From contig NZ_JANAVZ010000003.1 of the NCBI RefSeq assembly GCF_025195095.1, positions 186,001 to 250,000 on the forward strand: a stretch of 64,000 bases of DNA. Direction: 5' to 3'. A program made the position numbers and the translations under genes. Each line of letters begins with the position of its first letter. Position 1 is the stretch's first letter. Below the pieces are notes generated by a model. The model saw only the letters and a list, made by a program, of their open reading frames with translations. It did not search any database and was not told where the DNA came from. This document shows, piece after piece, positions 48,545 to 57,140 of this stretch. This stretch comes from Paracoccus maritimus. Its GTDB lineage: Bacteria; Pseudomonadota; Alphaproteobacteria; Rhodobacterales; Rhodobacteraceae.

Positions 48545-48576
48545 CCCGGGGGGTCCGGGGGGCTGGCCCCCCGGCC
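48545..48576. repeat. G/C-run hairpin element of Rhodobacteraceae type
   Basis: After ATGCCCGGGGGGT comes an 8-bp stem CCGGGGGG/CCCCCCGG at 48555-48574 with a CTGG loop. Elements of this wording (CCGGGGGGTCCGGGGGG then CCCCCCGG) recur between genes in many Rhodobacteraceae genomes, from memory. Only one copy is seen here. It lies between convergent recR and hsp20, so it may also help end the hsp20 mRNA. Confidence 0.5.
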
Positions 48577-48593
48577 GTCGCGGGACGCAATTC

Positions 48594-49046
48594 TCAGGCG
48601 TCCAGCTTTTCCACCTTGGGCGAGGCCTTGGCGATCTCGATCCGGCGCGGTTTAAGCGCCTCGGGGATCTCGCGGACCAGGTCGATATGCAGCATGCCAT
48701 CGACATGGCTGGCGCCGTCCACGCGGACGTGATCGGCCAAGGTGAACTTGCGTTCGAAGGCGCGGGTGGCAATGCCGCGATGCAGATAGCTGCGGCTGTC
48801 GTCTTCGTCCGCCTTGCGGGCAGCGACGATCACGGCACCGTCGCGCACCTCGACGCTCAGATCATCGGCGGCAAATCCGGCCACCGCGATCGAGATGCGA
48901 TAGGCATCCTCGCCGGTCTTCTCGATATTGTAGGGGGGATAGGTCGGCACCGACACGTCGGCCGCCATGGCGCGGTCCACGACATCCGCCAGACGGTCAA
49001 AGCCGACCGAGGCACGATAAAGCGGGGTCAGGTCAAAGTTACGCAT
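48594..49046 (-). CDS. Small heat-shock protein of the Hsp20 family
   Basis: A 150-residue IbpA-type chaperone that binds unfolding proteins without ATP. The alpha-crystallin domain covers about residues 32-125 (YNIEKTGEDAYRISIAVAGF, GAVIVAARK, YLHRGIATRAFERKFTLADH). The C-terminal I-x-I-type anchor is RRIEIAK. A strong ribosome binding site (gagagga) and an upstream heat-shock-like promoter suggest stress control. Confidence 0.95.
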   Translation of the reverse strand: MRNFDLTPLYRASVGFDRLADVVDRAMAADVSVPTYPPYNIEKTGEDAYRISIAVAGFAADDLSVEVRDGAVIVAARKADEDDSRSYLHRGIATRAFERKFTLADHVRVDGASHVDGMLHIDLVREIPEALKPRRIEIAKASPKVEKLDA

Positions 49047-49136
49047 GTGTCACATCCTCTCATAAGCGATGCATATGTCATGCCCCCCGGTCATCGGGCG
49101 GGCGCATTCCGACGCCTTTATGGCCGCCGGCAGGAA

Positions 49137-49166
49137 AAATGTAGGCAGCGCGTATCGCGGTTCAAG
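49137..49166 (-). promoter_or_regulatory. Putative RpoH promoter of the hsp20 gene
   Basis: On the minus strand CTTGAA (49161-49166) followed by CCTACATTT (49137-49145) is a good match to the heat-shock pattern CTTGAA-N-CCATNT with the correct spacing. It lies about 90-120 bases upstream of the ATG. The 80-base leader may hold extra control, but no clear RNA thermometer was seen. Confidence 0.5.
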
Positions 49167-49186
49167 ACCCGCGCGACGCGCAAATC

Positions 49187-50488
49187 TCAGGCAATCGCGC
49201 CCAGCCCGTCGGGCCGCGGTCCGCCGGTCGCCCAGTCCAGCAATTGCACCGTATGGACCACCGGCACATCGGTCGCGCCGCCGATCTGCATCATGCAACC
49301 GATATTGCCCGCCGCGATGATCTGCGGCGAGGTCGCCTCCAGCGTGGCCACCTTGCGGCGCTTCAGCTCGGACGACAGTTCCGGCTGCAACAGGTTATAT
49401 GTCCCGGCCGAGCCGCAGCACAGATGCGGGTCCGCAGGCTCCACGATCCGGAAACCGGCCCGGGTCAACAAGGTCCCTGGCGCGGACTTGATCTGCTGGC
49501 CGTGCTGCAGCGAGCAGGCCGAGTGATAGGCGACACGCGCGCCCTGCCCTTCGGTGCGGGCGCGGTCGGGCAGGCCCAGCCCCTCAAGGAACTCGGTCAC
49601 GTCGCGGGTCAACGCCGACACCCGCGCGGCCTCGGCCGCGATGTCATCGTTTTCGAACAGATGGCCGTAATCCTTGACGGTCGTGCCACAGCCCGAGGTG
49701 TTGATGATGATCGCATCCAGCGCGCCGTCACGTTCTGCCGCCAACAGCCGGGCGATGCTGTCGCGGGCACGGGTCTTGGCATCGTCCTGCTGGCCCATAT
49801 GCAGGGTCAGCGCACCGCAGCAGCCGAATTTTTCGGGAATCACGACTTCGCAACCCGCGCGGCGCAGCAGGCGGATCGTGGCGTCGTTGATCTCGGTGTT
49901 CAGCGCACGCTGCGCGCAGCCGATCATCAGCGCGACCCGCGCGCGGCGTTCGCCGATCGCCGGAAAGGTCTGGCCGTCATCGTTGCGGCTGACCGGGGGA
50001 ATGGATTTCGGCGCCATTGCCAGCATCGCCCGCAACCGCGCATCGGGCATCAGTCGCGCAAAGGGCCTGGCCAGTTTCGCCCCCGCCAGCGCCAGCCGGA
50101 ACCGCCCCGGATGCGGAATCACCTGCTTCAACACCCAGCGCAGCGCCCGGTCGCGCCACGGGCGGCGATAGGTCGCCTCGATATGCGCGCGCGCGTGATC
50201 GACCAGATGCATGTAATGAACACCCGACGGGCATGTCGTCATGCAGGCCAGGCAGGACAGGCAGCGGTCGATATGTTTCACGGTCTTTTCGTCGGCGGGC
50301 CGTCCCGCCTCGAGCATGTCCTTGATCAGGTAGATCCGGCCGCGCGGGCTGTCCAGCTCATCGCCCAGAACCTGATAGGTCGGGCAGGTCGCGGTGCAGA
50401 ACCCGCAATGGACGCAGGTTCGCAGGATCTGGTTCGATCTGGCGGTGGCCGGGTCTTTCAGCTGTTCGGGTGTGAAATTGGTCTGCAT
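49187..50488 (-). CDS. glcF: Glycolate oxidase iron-sulfur subunit
   Basis: A 433-residue protein with two ferredoxin-like 4Fe-4S sites: C25, C28, C31, C35 and C76, C79, C82, C86. A pair of CCG domains follows (GCAQRALNTEINDATIR, EKFGCCGALTLHMG, HLCCGSAGTYNLLQPE). GlcF passes electrons from the GlcD/GlcE flavin subunits toward the membrane quinone pool. The ATG overlaps the glcE stop by one base. Confidence 0.96.
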   Translation of the reverse strand: MQTNFTPEQLKDPATARSNQILRTCVHCGFCTATCPTYQVLGDELDSPRGRIYLIKDMLEAGRPADEKTVKHIDRCLSCLACMTTCPSGVHYMHLVDHARAHIEATYRRPWRDRALRWVLKQVIPHPGRFRLALAGAKLARPFARLMPDARLRAMLAMAPKSIPPVSRNDDGQTFPAIGERRARVALMIGCAQRALNTEINDATIRLLRRAGCEVVIPEKFGCCGALTLHMGQQDDAKTRARDSIARLLAAERDGALDAIIINTSGCGTTVKDYGHLFENDDIAAEAARVSALTRDVTEFLEGLGLPDRARTEGQGARVAYHSACSLQHGQQIKSAPGTLLTRAGFRIVEPADPHLCCGSAGTYNLLQPELSSELKRRKVATLEATSPQIIAAGNIGCMMQIGGATDVPVVHTVQLLDWATGGPRPDGLGAIA

Positions 50489-51528
50489 CAGTCGCCCCCC
50501 GAAAAGATCCCGCGCGGATCGAATTTCTGCCGCAGCCCCGTCTGCAGCCGGTGCGTCACCGGATCAAGGGCGGGCAGGATCATCGCCGCACTGCCACCAA
50601 TCCGCCGCGCATGACCCCAAAAGCGTGGCAATCGCGGAATCTGGTCGCGTTCCAGCTGCACATGGATCAGTGCGCCGCCCCAATCCACCGACAGCGGCGC
50701 GGGAAGCGCGGCGATGATCGCGGGCGCCTCGGACGGTCGGCAGACGATGCGCCACAGATCGCCGTCGGTTTCATCAGTATTTGGGCAAAGAAGATGCCAG
50801 GCGTCATCGCCCGTCTCGGTGACATCGCCATGCACGGCAAGCCGGTCCCGCAGGGCCGCGATGCGGATCGCGACCGAGCCGTCCAGCCCCTCAAGCCGGA
50901 TTAGCGCACCGCGACCGGGCAACCATGCGGCGCCGCTGACCTCGAACGGGCCGGACAGCGCGTCGGTCAGGGCCGGGATCGCCGCAGTGGCATCCAGACC
51001 CGGCAGGCACAACGTGCGGCGCAGCGGCGGGGCCGGCGCGGTCTTCAGGCTGAGTTCGGTCAGCACGCCCAGACGGCCCCGGCTGCCGGCCATCAGCTTG
51101 ACCAGATCATAGCCGGTGACGTTCTTCATCACCCGCCCGCCATTGCTGACCGCATCGCCGTTGCCGTCGAGGAAGCGAACCCCGATCAGCGCGTCGCGCG
51201 CAGCCCCCGCCTGGACGCGGCGCGGCCCCGATGCGTTCGCGGCGATCACTCCGCCGATCGTCGATCCCGGCAATCCCGAGGGCTCGAATCCCAGCATCTG
51301 GCCTTCGGCGGCAAGCGTCTGCCGCACGGTTTCCAGCGGCGTGCCGGCGCGCACCACCAGGGTCAGCGCCTCTGGTTCGTAACGGATGATGCCCGACAGG
51401 CCCGACACGTCCAGCCGCATCCCAAGCCCCTCGCCCGGACAAAGCCGCGTGGCCCCGCCGGTGATCGACAGCGGCTCTCGCGTGTCGCGGATGCAGGCGG
51501 CCAGCGCCGCTTCGCTGTCAGGCCGCAT
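50488..51528 (-). CDS. glcE: Glycolate oxidase FAD-binding subunit GlcE
   Basis: A 346-residue PCMH-type FAD protein. The ADP-binding pair is SITGGATRLCPGEGLG and SGLPGSTIGGVIAANASGPR with GRVMKNVTGYDLVKLMAGS. It is required with GlcD and GlcF to oxidise glycolate to glyoxylate. Its start overlaps the end of glcD by 11 bases. Confidence 0.94.
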   Translation of the reverse strand: MRPDSEAALAACIRDTREPLSITGGATRLCPGEGLGMRLDVSGLSGIIRYEPEALTLVVRAGTPLETVRQTLAAEGQMLGFEPSGLPGSTIGGVIAANASGPRRVQAGAARDALIGVRFLDGNGDAVSNGGRVMKNVTGYDLVKLMAGSRGRLGVLTELSLKTAPAPPLRRTLCLPGLDATAAIPALTDALSGPFEVSGAAWLPGRGALIRLEGLDGSVAIRIAALRDRLAVHGDVTETGDDAWHLLCPNTDETDGDLWRIVCRPSEAPAIIAALPAPLSVDWGGALIHVQLERDQIPRLPRFWGHARRIGGSAAMILPALDPVTHRLQTGLRQKFDPRGIFSGGD

Positions 51529-52978
51529 CCCGGCCCCGGTTCGGTCGCGCGTTGCGGCGGCTGGCAGACGCGTCCAGCGGAAACACCTTGGCGGCGTTCA
51601 GAAGCCAGCGGGGATCGAAGACGTCCTTGACCCGCATCTGCGCCTCAAGATCGGCGGGCGTGTATTGTGCGGTCATCAGGTCGCGCTTTTCGATGCCCAC
51701 GCCGTGTTCGCCGGTCAGGCACCCGCCCACCTCGACGCAAAGGCGCAGGATATCGGCCCCCAGCGCTTCGGCCCGGTCCAGGTCGCCGGGGGTATTCGCG
51801 TCATGGATGATCAGCGGGTGCATGTTGCCGTCGCCGGCGTGGAACACATTGGCGACGGGCAGGCCGTAATCCTGGGACAGCTCCTCGATCCGGGCCAGCA
51901 CCCGTGGCAGGGCCGAGACCGGGATCGTGCCGTCCAGGCAGATATAGTCTCCCAGTTGGCCCATCGCGCCGAAGGCCGATTTGCGGCCCAGCCAGATGCG
52001 GCGGGATTCGTCCTCGGACCGGCTTTCGCGGAACTCGACCGGATCGAAGCCCTGCGCGATATCGCGGATCAGGGCCAGCTGTTCGTCGATCTCGGGCGCG
52101 GTTCCCTCGACCTCGACGATCAGCAGGGCGGCGCAATCGGGATAGCCGGCATGGGCATGGGCTTCGGTCGCGCGGATGCAGGGCCGGTCCATGAATTCGA
52201 TGGCCACCGGCAGCACACCGGCGCGGATGATCGCGGCGACACAGGCGCCCGCCGTTTCGCTGCTGTCGAAGGCGACCAGCACCGGCCGCGCGCCGGGTGG
52301 CTTGGGCAGGATCCGCAGCGTCGCCTCGGTCACGATGCCAAGCTGACCCTCGGACCCGCAAACCACGCCCAGAAGGTCCAGCCCGCCTGCCTCGCCCATC
52401 GGGCCGCCCAGTTCGACCACCGTGCCGTCCATCAGCACCATGGTGACCGCCAGAAGGTTGTTGGTCGTGACCCCGTATTTCAGGCAATGCGCGCCGCCAG
52501 AATTCATGCCGATATTGCCGCCGATCGCGCAGGCCAGCTGACTTGAGGGATCGGGTGCGTAGAAGAAGCCCTGCCCGTCCACTGCGCCCGAGACCGACAG
52601 GTTGGTGCGCCCCGCCTGCACGCGGATCAGCCGATCGCCCGGCGCGATCTCCAGCACCTCGGTCATCCGGGCCAGCCCGATCACCACCGCGTCCGCCGTG
52701 GGCATCGACCCGCCCGCAAGGCTGGTTCCGGCGCCGCGCGGCACCACCGGCACGCCATGCTGGTGACACAGGGACATCAGCCGCGACACTTCGTCGGTGG
52801 TGCGCGGCAGCACGACCGCCAGCGGCGCGCATCGATAGGCCGACAGCGCGTCGCATTCATAGACCCGCGTCTCGGCGGGGTCGTCGATCACCGCGCTGGG
52901 CACGGCATCCCGCAGCGCCGCGACGATCGCCTCGCGGCGCGACAGAACCGACGCATCGGGTTCAGGCATCTGCATCAT
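51518..52978 (-). CDS. glcD: Glycolate oxidase catalytic subunit GlcD
   Basis: A 486-residue FAD-linked oxidase. The FAD loop PRGAGTSLAGGSMP, AIGGNIGMNSGGAHCLKYG and the C-terminal GDGNMHP and LTGEHGVGIEKRD segments are intact. It is the first gene of glcDEF. The start ATG (MMQMPEPD) is preceded by ggggagggg. No glcC-type regulator is adjacent. Confidence 0.95.
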   Translation of the reverse strand: MMQMPEPDASVLSRREAIVAALRDAVPSAVIDDPAETRVYECDALSAYRCAPLAVVLPRTTDEVSRLMSLCHQHGVPVVPRGAGTSLAGGSMPTADAVVIGLARMTEVLEIAPGDRLIRVQAGRTNLSVSGAVDGQGFFYAPDPSSQLACAIGGNIGMNSGGAHCLKYGVTTNNLLAVTMVLMDGTVVELGGPMGEAGGLDLLGVVCGSEGQLGIVTEATLRILPKPPGARPVLVAFDSSETAGACVAAIIRAGVLPVAIEFMDRPCIRATEAHAHAGYPDCAALLIVEVEGTAPEIDEQLALIRDIAQGFDPVEFRESRSEDESRRIWLGRKSAFGAMGQLGDYICLDGTIPVSALPRVLARIEELSQDYGLPVANVFHAGDGNMHPLIIHDANTPGDLDRAEALGADILRLCVEVGGCLTGEHGVGIEKRDLMTAQYTPADLEAQMRVKDVFDPRWLLNAAKVFPLDASASRRNARPNRGRDAA

Positions 52979-53191
52979 CGCGGTGGCCCCTCCCCTGGCC
53001 TCGATGTCCGGCTGGCGCGCGGGATCTGCGCGACGTCATGCCGCGCAACAGACCCCGCCGCCGCGAATTCTTCGCCAACGGCACGCGGGATCTCCCGAAA
53101 ATCCTCCGGATCGGGCGCGTGTCCCATGATCGACGATAGAGCGCGCGTCCGGGGCTTTCAAGGCGGCGCGGCGCGGCGTAGAACTTAGGTC

Positions 53192-53953
53192 ATGCGGATC
53201 GATCTCAGCCTGCCGACGATGTTTCAGACAGCCGATCTGGCCGCGCTCGTGCTGCTGTTCGTCAGCTGGTTCACCATCGGCTGGGTCACCGAACATCCGC
53301 CCGCAGGCAGGCCGTCGGTGTCGATCCTGATGATGCGGTTTCGCCGCGAATGGATGCTGCAGTTCATCACCCGCGATCCGCGCATCTTCGACAGCAACAT
53401 CCTGGCCAGCCTGCGCGAGGGCACGGCCTTCTTCGCCTCGGCCTGCATGATCGCGACGGGCGGCATTCTTGCGCTGATCGGCAATGCCGAACAATTGCAG
53501 GGACTGGCGCAGGAATTCGACTTCTCGCGCGGCGCCGCCGTGCTGTGGGAGGCGAAGCTGCTTGTCACGATGTTCTTCGTGGTCAACGCCTTCCTGAAAT
53601 TCGTCTGGTCGCACCGCTTGTTCGGCTATTGCGCGATCATGATGGCGGCGGTGCCGAACGATCCGAACGACCCGGTCGCGCCGCAGCGCGCGCAGCAGGC
53701 CGCCGACCTGAACATCACCGCCGCGCGCAGCTTCAATTCGGGCCTGCGCAGCGTCTATTTCGCGATGGGATCGCTTGGCTGGCTGGCGGGGCCCTGGGCG
53801 CTGATCGCAGGGGTCACGGTGGTGCTGTTCGTCACCTGGCGGCGCGAGTTCGCCTCGGCCTCGCGGCGGGCGATCATGCGCTGCCTGCCGCCGCCGCGGC
53901 GGCACGATCCTGCCACACCGCCAGCGTCAGAACCACCGCACCCGCCGCAGTAA
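53192..53953 (+). CDS. DUF599 family membrane protein
   Basis: A 253-residue inner-membrane protein with about four hydrophobic segments (residues 12-32, 76-96, 117-140 and 184-215). The motif WMLQFITRDPRIFDSNILASL and FVWSHRLFGYCAIMMAAVP are conserved in DUF599. A Pro/His-rich tail (RRHDPATPPASEPPHPPQ) overlaps the end of the convergent MFS gene by 80 bases. Function not known. Confidence 0.85.
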   Translation: MRIDLSLPTMFQTADLAALVLLFVSWFTIGWVTEHPPAGRPSVSILMMRFRREWMLQFITRDPRIFDSNILASLREGTAFFASACMIATGGILALIGNAEQLQGLAQEFDFSRGAAVLWEAKLLVTMFFVVNAFLKFVWSHRLFGYCAIMMAAVPNDPNDPVAPQRAQQAADLNITAARSFNSGLRSVYFAMGSLGWLAGPWALIAGVTVVLFVTWRREFASASRRAIMRCLPPPRRHDPATPPASEPPHPPQ

Positions 53954-55058
53954 GGACGATGCCCACCAGCCCCGGCGCCGCCCATCCCCAACCGGCGGCC
54001 AGCGCCAGACCCGCCAGGAACGGCCCCAGCGCGTTGGCCGCGTTGAAGGCGGCGTGGTTCATCGCGGCGGCCATGTTCTGCGCCCGGCCCGCGACATCCA
54101 TCAGCCGGGTCTGCAAAGGAATGACCAGCCCGGACCCGGCCCCCAAAAGGAAGGACGACAGCACCATCAGCGTCCAGTCGCCCACCACCAGCGCGGCAAA
54201 GCCCTGCGTGGCGGCCATTGTTCCCAGCAGCAGAAAGGCGGCACGGATCTGGCCCAGACGTTCGGTCAGGCGGCCGGCGGCCCAGATTCCCAGCGTGCCA
54301 CCGACGCCGAACAGCGCCAGCGCCAGCGGAATCGCCCAGCCTGGCGCACTGGTCGTTGCCAGCATCGCGGCCGTCAGGAAGGCATAGACCGCGAACAACC
54401 CGCCAAAACCGATCGCGCCCACCGCAAGGATCCACAGAACGCGGGGGTTGCGCAGCGCCTGCACCTCGTCCCAGGGGCGCGCGTCGGGGTCGCCTCCGAC
54501 ACGCGGCGCGACCTTCAGGATCAGCCAGGCCGAAACCAGCGCCAGCACGCCCGGCAGCGCAAATCCCCAGCGCCAGCCGATGCCCTGTCCCAGCGCGCCC
54601 GCCAGCGGCACACCCGCGATATTGGCCACCGTCAGCCCCATCACGATCTGCGCCGCGCCCCGTGCCCGATGTTCGCGCGGCAGCGCGTCGGCGGCATACA
54701 GCATCGCCACGCCAAGAAAGCCGCCATGCGGCAGACCGGCCAGGAACCGCATCCCGGTCAGCGTGGCATATCCCGGCAGCGCGGCCGCCAGCAGGTTGAT
54801 CACGCCATAGAACGCGATCAGCGCGGCAAGGTAACGTCGACGGGGCAGCCGCGCGCCCAGGATCGAGGTCACGGGCGCGCCCACCACAACCCCCAGCGCA
54901 TAGGCACTGATGACATGACCTGCCTGCGGTTCGGTGATGCCAAGATCGGCGGCGAAATAGGGCAGCAGCCCCATTGCCGCGAATTCGGATGTGCCGATGG
55001 CGAACGCCCCCAGCGCAAGCGCAAGGATAGCGTGACGAAGATCACGTGATTGGGTCAT
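53874..55058 (-). CDS. MFS transporter (AraJ/DHA1-like exporter)
   Basis: A 394-residue protein with twelve hydrophobic segments. The motif GARLPRRRYLAAL between TM2 and TM3 and LPHGGFLGVAMLYAADALP in TM4/5 are typical of AraJ/PucP-type DHA1 exporters. TM1 has the acidic GTSEFAAMGLLP signature seen in drug or arabinose efflux members. Substrate unknown. Its C-terminus ends in an Ala-rich tail that overlaps DUF599. Confidence 0.9.
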   Translation of the reverse strand: MTQSRDLRHAILALALGAFAIGTSEFAAMGLLPYFAADLGITEPQAGHVISAYALGVVVGAPVTSILGARLPRRRYLAALIAFYGVINLLAAALPGYATLTGMRFLAGLPHGGFLGVAMLYAADALPREHRARGAAQIVMGLTVANIAGVPLAGALGQGIGWRWGFALPGVLALVSAWLILKVAPRVGGDPDARPWDEVQALRNPRVLWILAVGAIGFGGLFAVYAFLTAAMLATTSAPGWAIPLALALFGVGGTLGIWAAGRLTERLGQIRAAFLLLGTMAATQGFAALVVGDWTLMVLSSFLLGAGSGLVIPLQTRLMDVAGRAQNMAAAMNHAAFNAANALGPFLAGLALAAGWGWAAPGLVGIVLTAAGAVVLTLAVWQDRAAAAAAGSA

Positions 55059-55161
55059 GGCGCGGTCCTGTTAGGATGTTAGCCCCAACATCGCGCCCGA
55101 ACGCTGCCTTGACAAGGGGCGCCGGGCAGGATGCCGGTTTGCGTGTCGTGCAAGCCAGCCC

Positions 55162-55560
55162 TTACAGATGGCCGCGCCGGACCATGATCCAGATGACCGC
55201 GGCGGCCAGGATCAGCAGCCCGAATGTCACCGATGCGGCAAAGCTGATCGCCCTGCCGCGCCACCGGCTAAATTCGCCAAGCGGGCGCAGATATTCGGTC
55301 AGCGTCGCGTGGGCCCGGCCTAGCGCGGCAAGGTCAAGCTGGCGGGCGACCTTGGGCTGGGCACTGATCCGATCGGCCTCGGCCAGCCTGCGCGCGGGCT
55401 TGCGCAGCTTGGCCGGCAACGCGCCGCCGCGACGCCGCAGCATCACCTGCAGGGACGGGCGCTCTCCGCGACGGGCACCGCCGAAACGCGCGACCATCAG
55501 CCGCGACACCTCGTCGGCCATCACCTGGATATCCTCGAAACTCTGCACGTCGCGGCTCAT
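55162..55560 (-). CDS. Hypothetical protein with C-terminal membrane anchor
   Basis: A 132-residue protein that I do not recognise. The first 100 residues are polar, helical and Arg-rich (VSRLMVARFGGARRGERPS, LPAKLRKPARRLAEADRIS). A single hydrophobic segment follows at about 106-127 (AISFAASVTFGLLILAAAVI) and then a short basic tail, so it is a tail-anchored cytosolic protein. It is divergent from the alpha/beta hydrolase with 56 bases between. Start may vary by a few codons. Confidence 0.65.
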   Translation of the reverse strand: MSRDVQSFEDIQVMADEVSRLMVARFGGARRGERPSLQVMLRRRGGALPAKLRKPARRLAEADRISAQPKVARQLDLAALGRAHATLTEYLRPLGEFSRWRGRAISFAASVTFGLLILAAAVIWIMVRRGHL

Positions 55561-55616
55561 GGCGCGCAGAATAGACGGGATGGCGGGCGGGCGCCAGACG
55601 CCCTAGGATCGGCGGC

Positions 55617-56390
55617 ATGAAACTGAATCGCACCGTCATGGGGCCGCAATCCGGCCTGCCCGTCATCCTGGTTCACGGCCTGTTCGGTCAGGGCCGAAAT
55701 CTTGGCGCAATCGCACGCCGGCTGGCCGATGGGCGGCAGGTCGTCACCGTCGATCTGCGCAATCACGGCGACAGCCCGCATGATGCCGATCACAGCTATC
55801 TGGCGATGGCCGGGGATCTGGCCGAAACGATCGCAGAATTCGGCGGTCGCGCCGATCTGGTCGGGCATTCGATGGGCGGCAAGGCGGCCATGGCGCTGGC
55901 CCTGACGCAGCCGGACCTGCTGCGCAAACTGGTGGTGATGGACATCGCGCCGCTGGCCTATGGGCACAGCCAGAACGATCTGATCGACGCGATGCAGGCG
56001 ATGGATCTGAACGATCTCGATCGCCGCAGCGATGCAGACAGCCGGCTTGCGGCGGGGATCGATTCGGACGGGCTGCGCGCATTTCTGCTGCAACAGCTTG
56101 ACCTGAAGGCGCAGCCGGCGCGCTGGCGGCTGAACCTGCCGGTGCTGCGCGCGTCGATGGACGAGGTGACGGGATGGCCCGATGACCTGCCGCGCGCCAC
56201 CTTCGACGGGCCGTGCCTGTTCATGGCCGGGGAACGTTCGGACTATATCGATGCGCAGGGCGAGGACGCGATGCGCGGCTATTTCCCGCAGGCGCGGCTG
56301 GTGACCCTGAAGAACGCCGGTCACTGGATGCATGCGGATGCGCCCGAGGCGGTGGCCGACACGCTGGCCGCATTTCTGGGCGACGGCTAG
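55617..56390 (+). CDS. Alpha/beta hydrolase, YbfF/esterase-like
   Basis: A 257-residue protein. The nucleophile is Ser85 in GHSMGGKAAM, the oxyanion part is LVHGLFGQGRNLGAIARRL, VDLRNHGDSPHD follows, and the catalytic His is in NAGHWMHAD. This set is typical of the YbfF-type acyl-CoA/ester hydrolases and of related human ABHD11. Substrate not proven. It overlaps the convergent lipoprotein gene by 4 bases. Confidence 0.92.
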   Translation: MKLNRTVMGPQSGLPVILVHGLFGQGRNLGAIARRLADGRQVVTVDLRNHGDSPHDADHSYLAMAGDLAETIAEFGGRADLVGHSMGGKAAMALALTQPDLLRKLVVMDIAPLAYGHSQNDLIDAMQAMDLNDLDRRSDADSRLAAGIDSDGLRAFLLQQLDLKAQPARWRLNLPVLRASMDEVTGWPDDLPRATFDGPCLFMAGERSDYIDAQGEDAMRGYFPQARLVTLKNAGHWMHADAPEAVADTLAAFLGDG

Positions 56391-56704
56391 CCGCGACTGG
56401 CGCGGCAATCCAGATCGAACCGCGCGACGCCGGTATCGCCGGGAATGCGCGTCGTCATGCTGCCCGGAATGACCGCACAGCCGGTGGCCGTGGCCACCGC
56501 GCGCGCCATCGCCACGGGAACGGCGGCGCGCTGTGCCCGGCCAAGATAACCCATCCGGATGATCTCAGCCTCGGCGTCCTTCTGAAGGATCACGAAATCG
56601 ATGCCGTCCTGGCGCAGTTCGTGGCGGCGCGCGCCCAGCATGTCGGGTGAACCGCTGGCGCAGGCAGAGATCAGCAGGACAAGGGCAGACAGATAATGGC
56701 GCAT
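56387..56704 (-). CDS. Small putative lipoprotein
   Basis: A 105-residue protein. The start MRHYLSALVLLISAC is chosen; an earlier ATG at 56725 lacks a signal peptide. A lipobox (LISAC) has Cys15 as acylation site, so it should be attached to the membrane on the periplasmic side. The mature part contains AVPVAMARAVATATGCAVIPG with two further cysteines (C79 region and near the C-terminus) that could pair. Family unknown. Confidence 0.7.
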   Translation of the reverse strand: MRHYLSALVLLISACASGSPDMLGARRHELRQDGIDFVILQKDAEAEIIRMGYLGRAQRAAVPVAMARAVATATGCAVIPGSMTTRIPGDTGVARFDLDCRASRG

Positions 56705-56777
56705 GCGACGTTCATGACACGTCAACCGTTAACGCCGGGTTAACGCGGTCCCGGCTTTCGCGGACGATGGCCCGGCA

Positions 56778-57140
56778 TCAGTCGGCCTGCTGATCCTCCA
56801 GCCGCTCGGCCAGTGCCTCGGCCCGCGCGGCAAGTTCGGCCATCGCCTCCTTGAGGTCGGCGGGAATCACCGGCACCTCGACCCGCGCGGGGTTCGACTG
56901 CAGGCGGTTCAGATGCCGCTCGGCCTTCTCGGCACGGTCTTCCATGGTCGCATAGCGGTCCGCCAGCATCAGCCCGGCCAGCAGCAGCAGGCGTGGCTCC
57001 GGCATCCGTCCGGCCTGTTCCAGGATCTGCTGCGCCTCGCCGTCCAGAAGCGCGGCGGCGCGTTTCAGCAGCTTTTCCTCGCCATCCTGTGCGCCAAGAC
57101 GATATTCCTTGTGCCCGATGGTGAAATCGACTTCGGCCAT
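56778..57140 (-). CDS. zapA: Cell division protein ZapA
   Basis: A 120-residue FtsZ-bundling protein. The N-terminal VDFTIGHKEYRLGAQDGEEK and the long C-terminal coiled coil (LAALAARAEALAERL-type) match the family. Its ATG follows directly on the stop of the coiled-coil gene (TAA ATG), so they are one transcript and translationally linked. Confidence 0.85.
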   Translation of the reverse strand: MAEVDFTIGHKEYRLGAQDGEEKLLKRAAALLDGEAQQILEQAGRMPEPRLLLLAGLMLADRYATMEDRAEKAERHLNRLQSNPARVEVPVIPADLKEAMAELAARAEALAERLEDQQAD

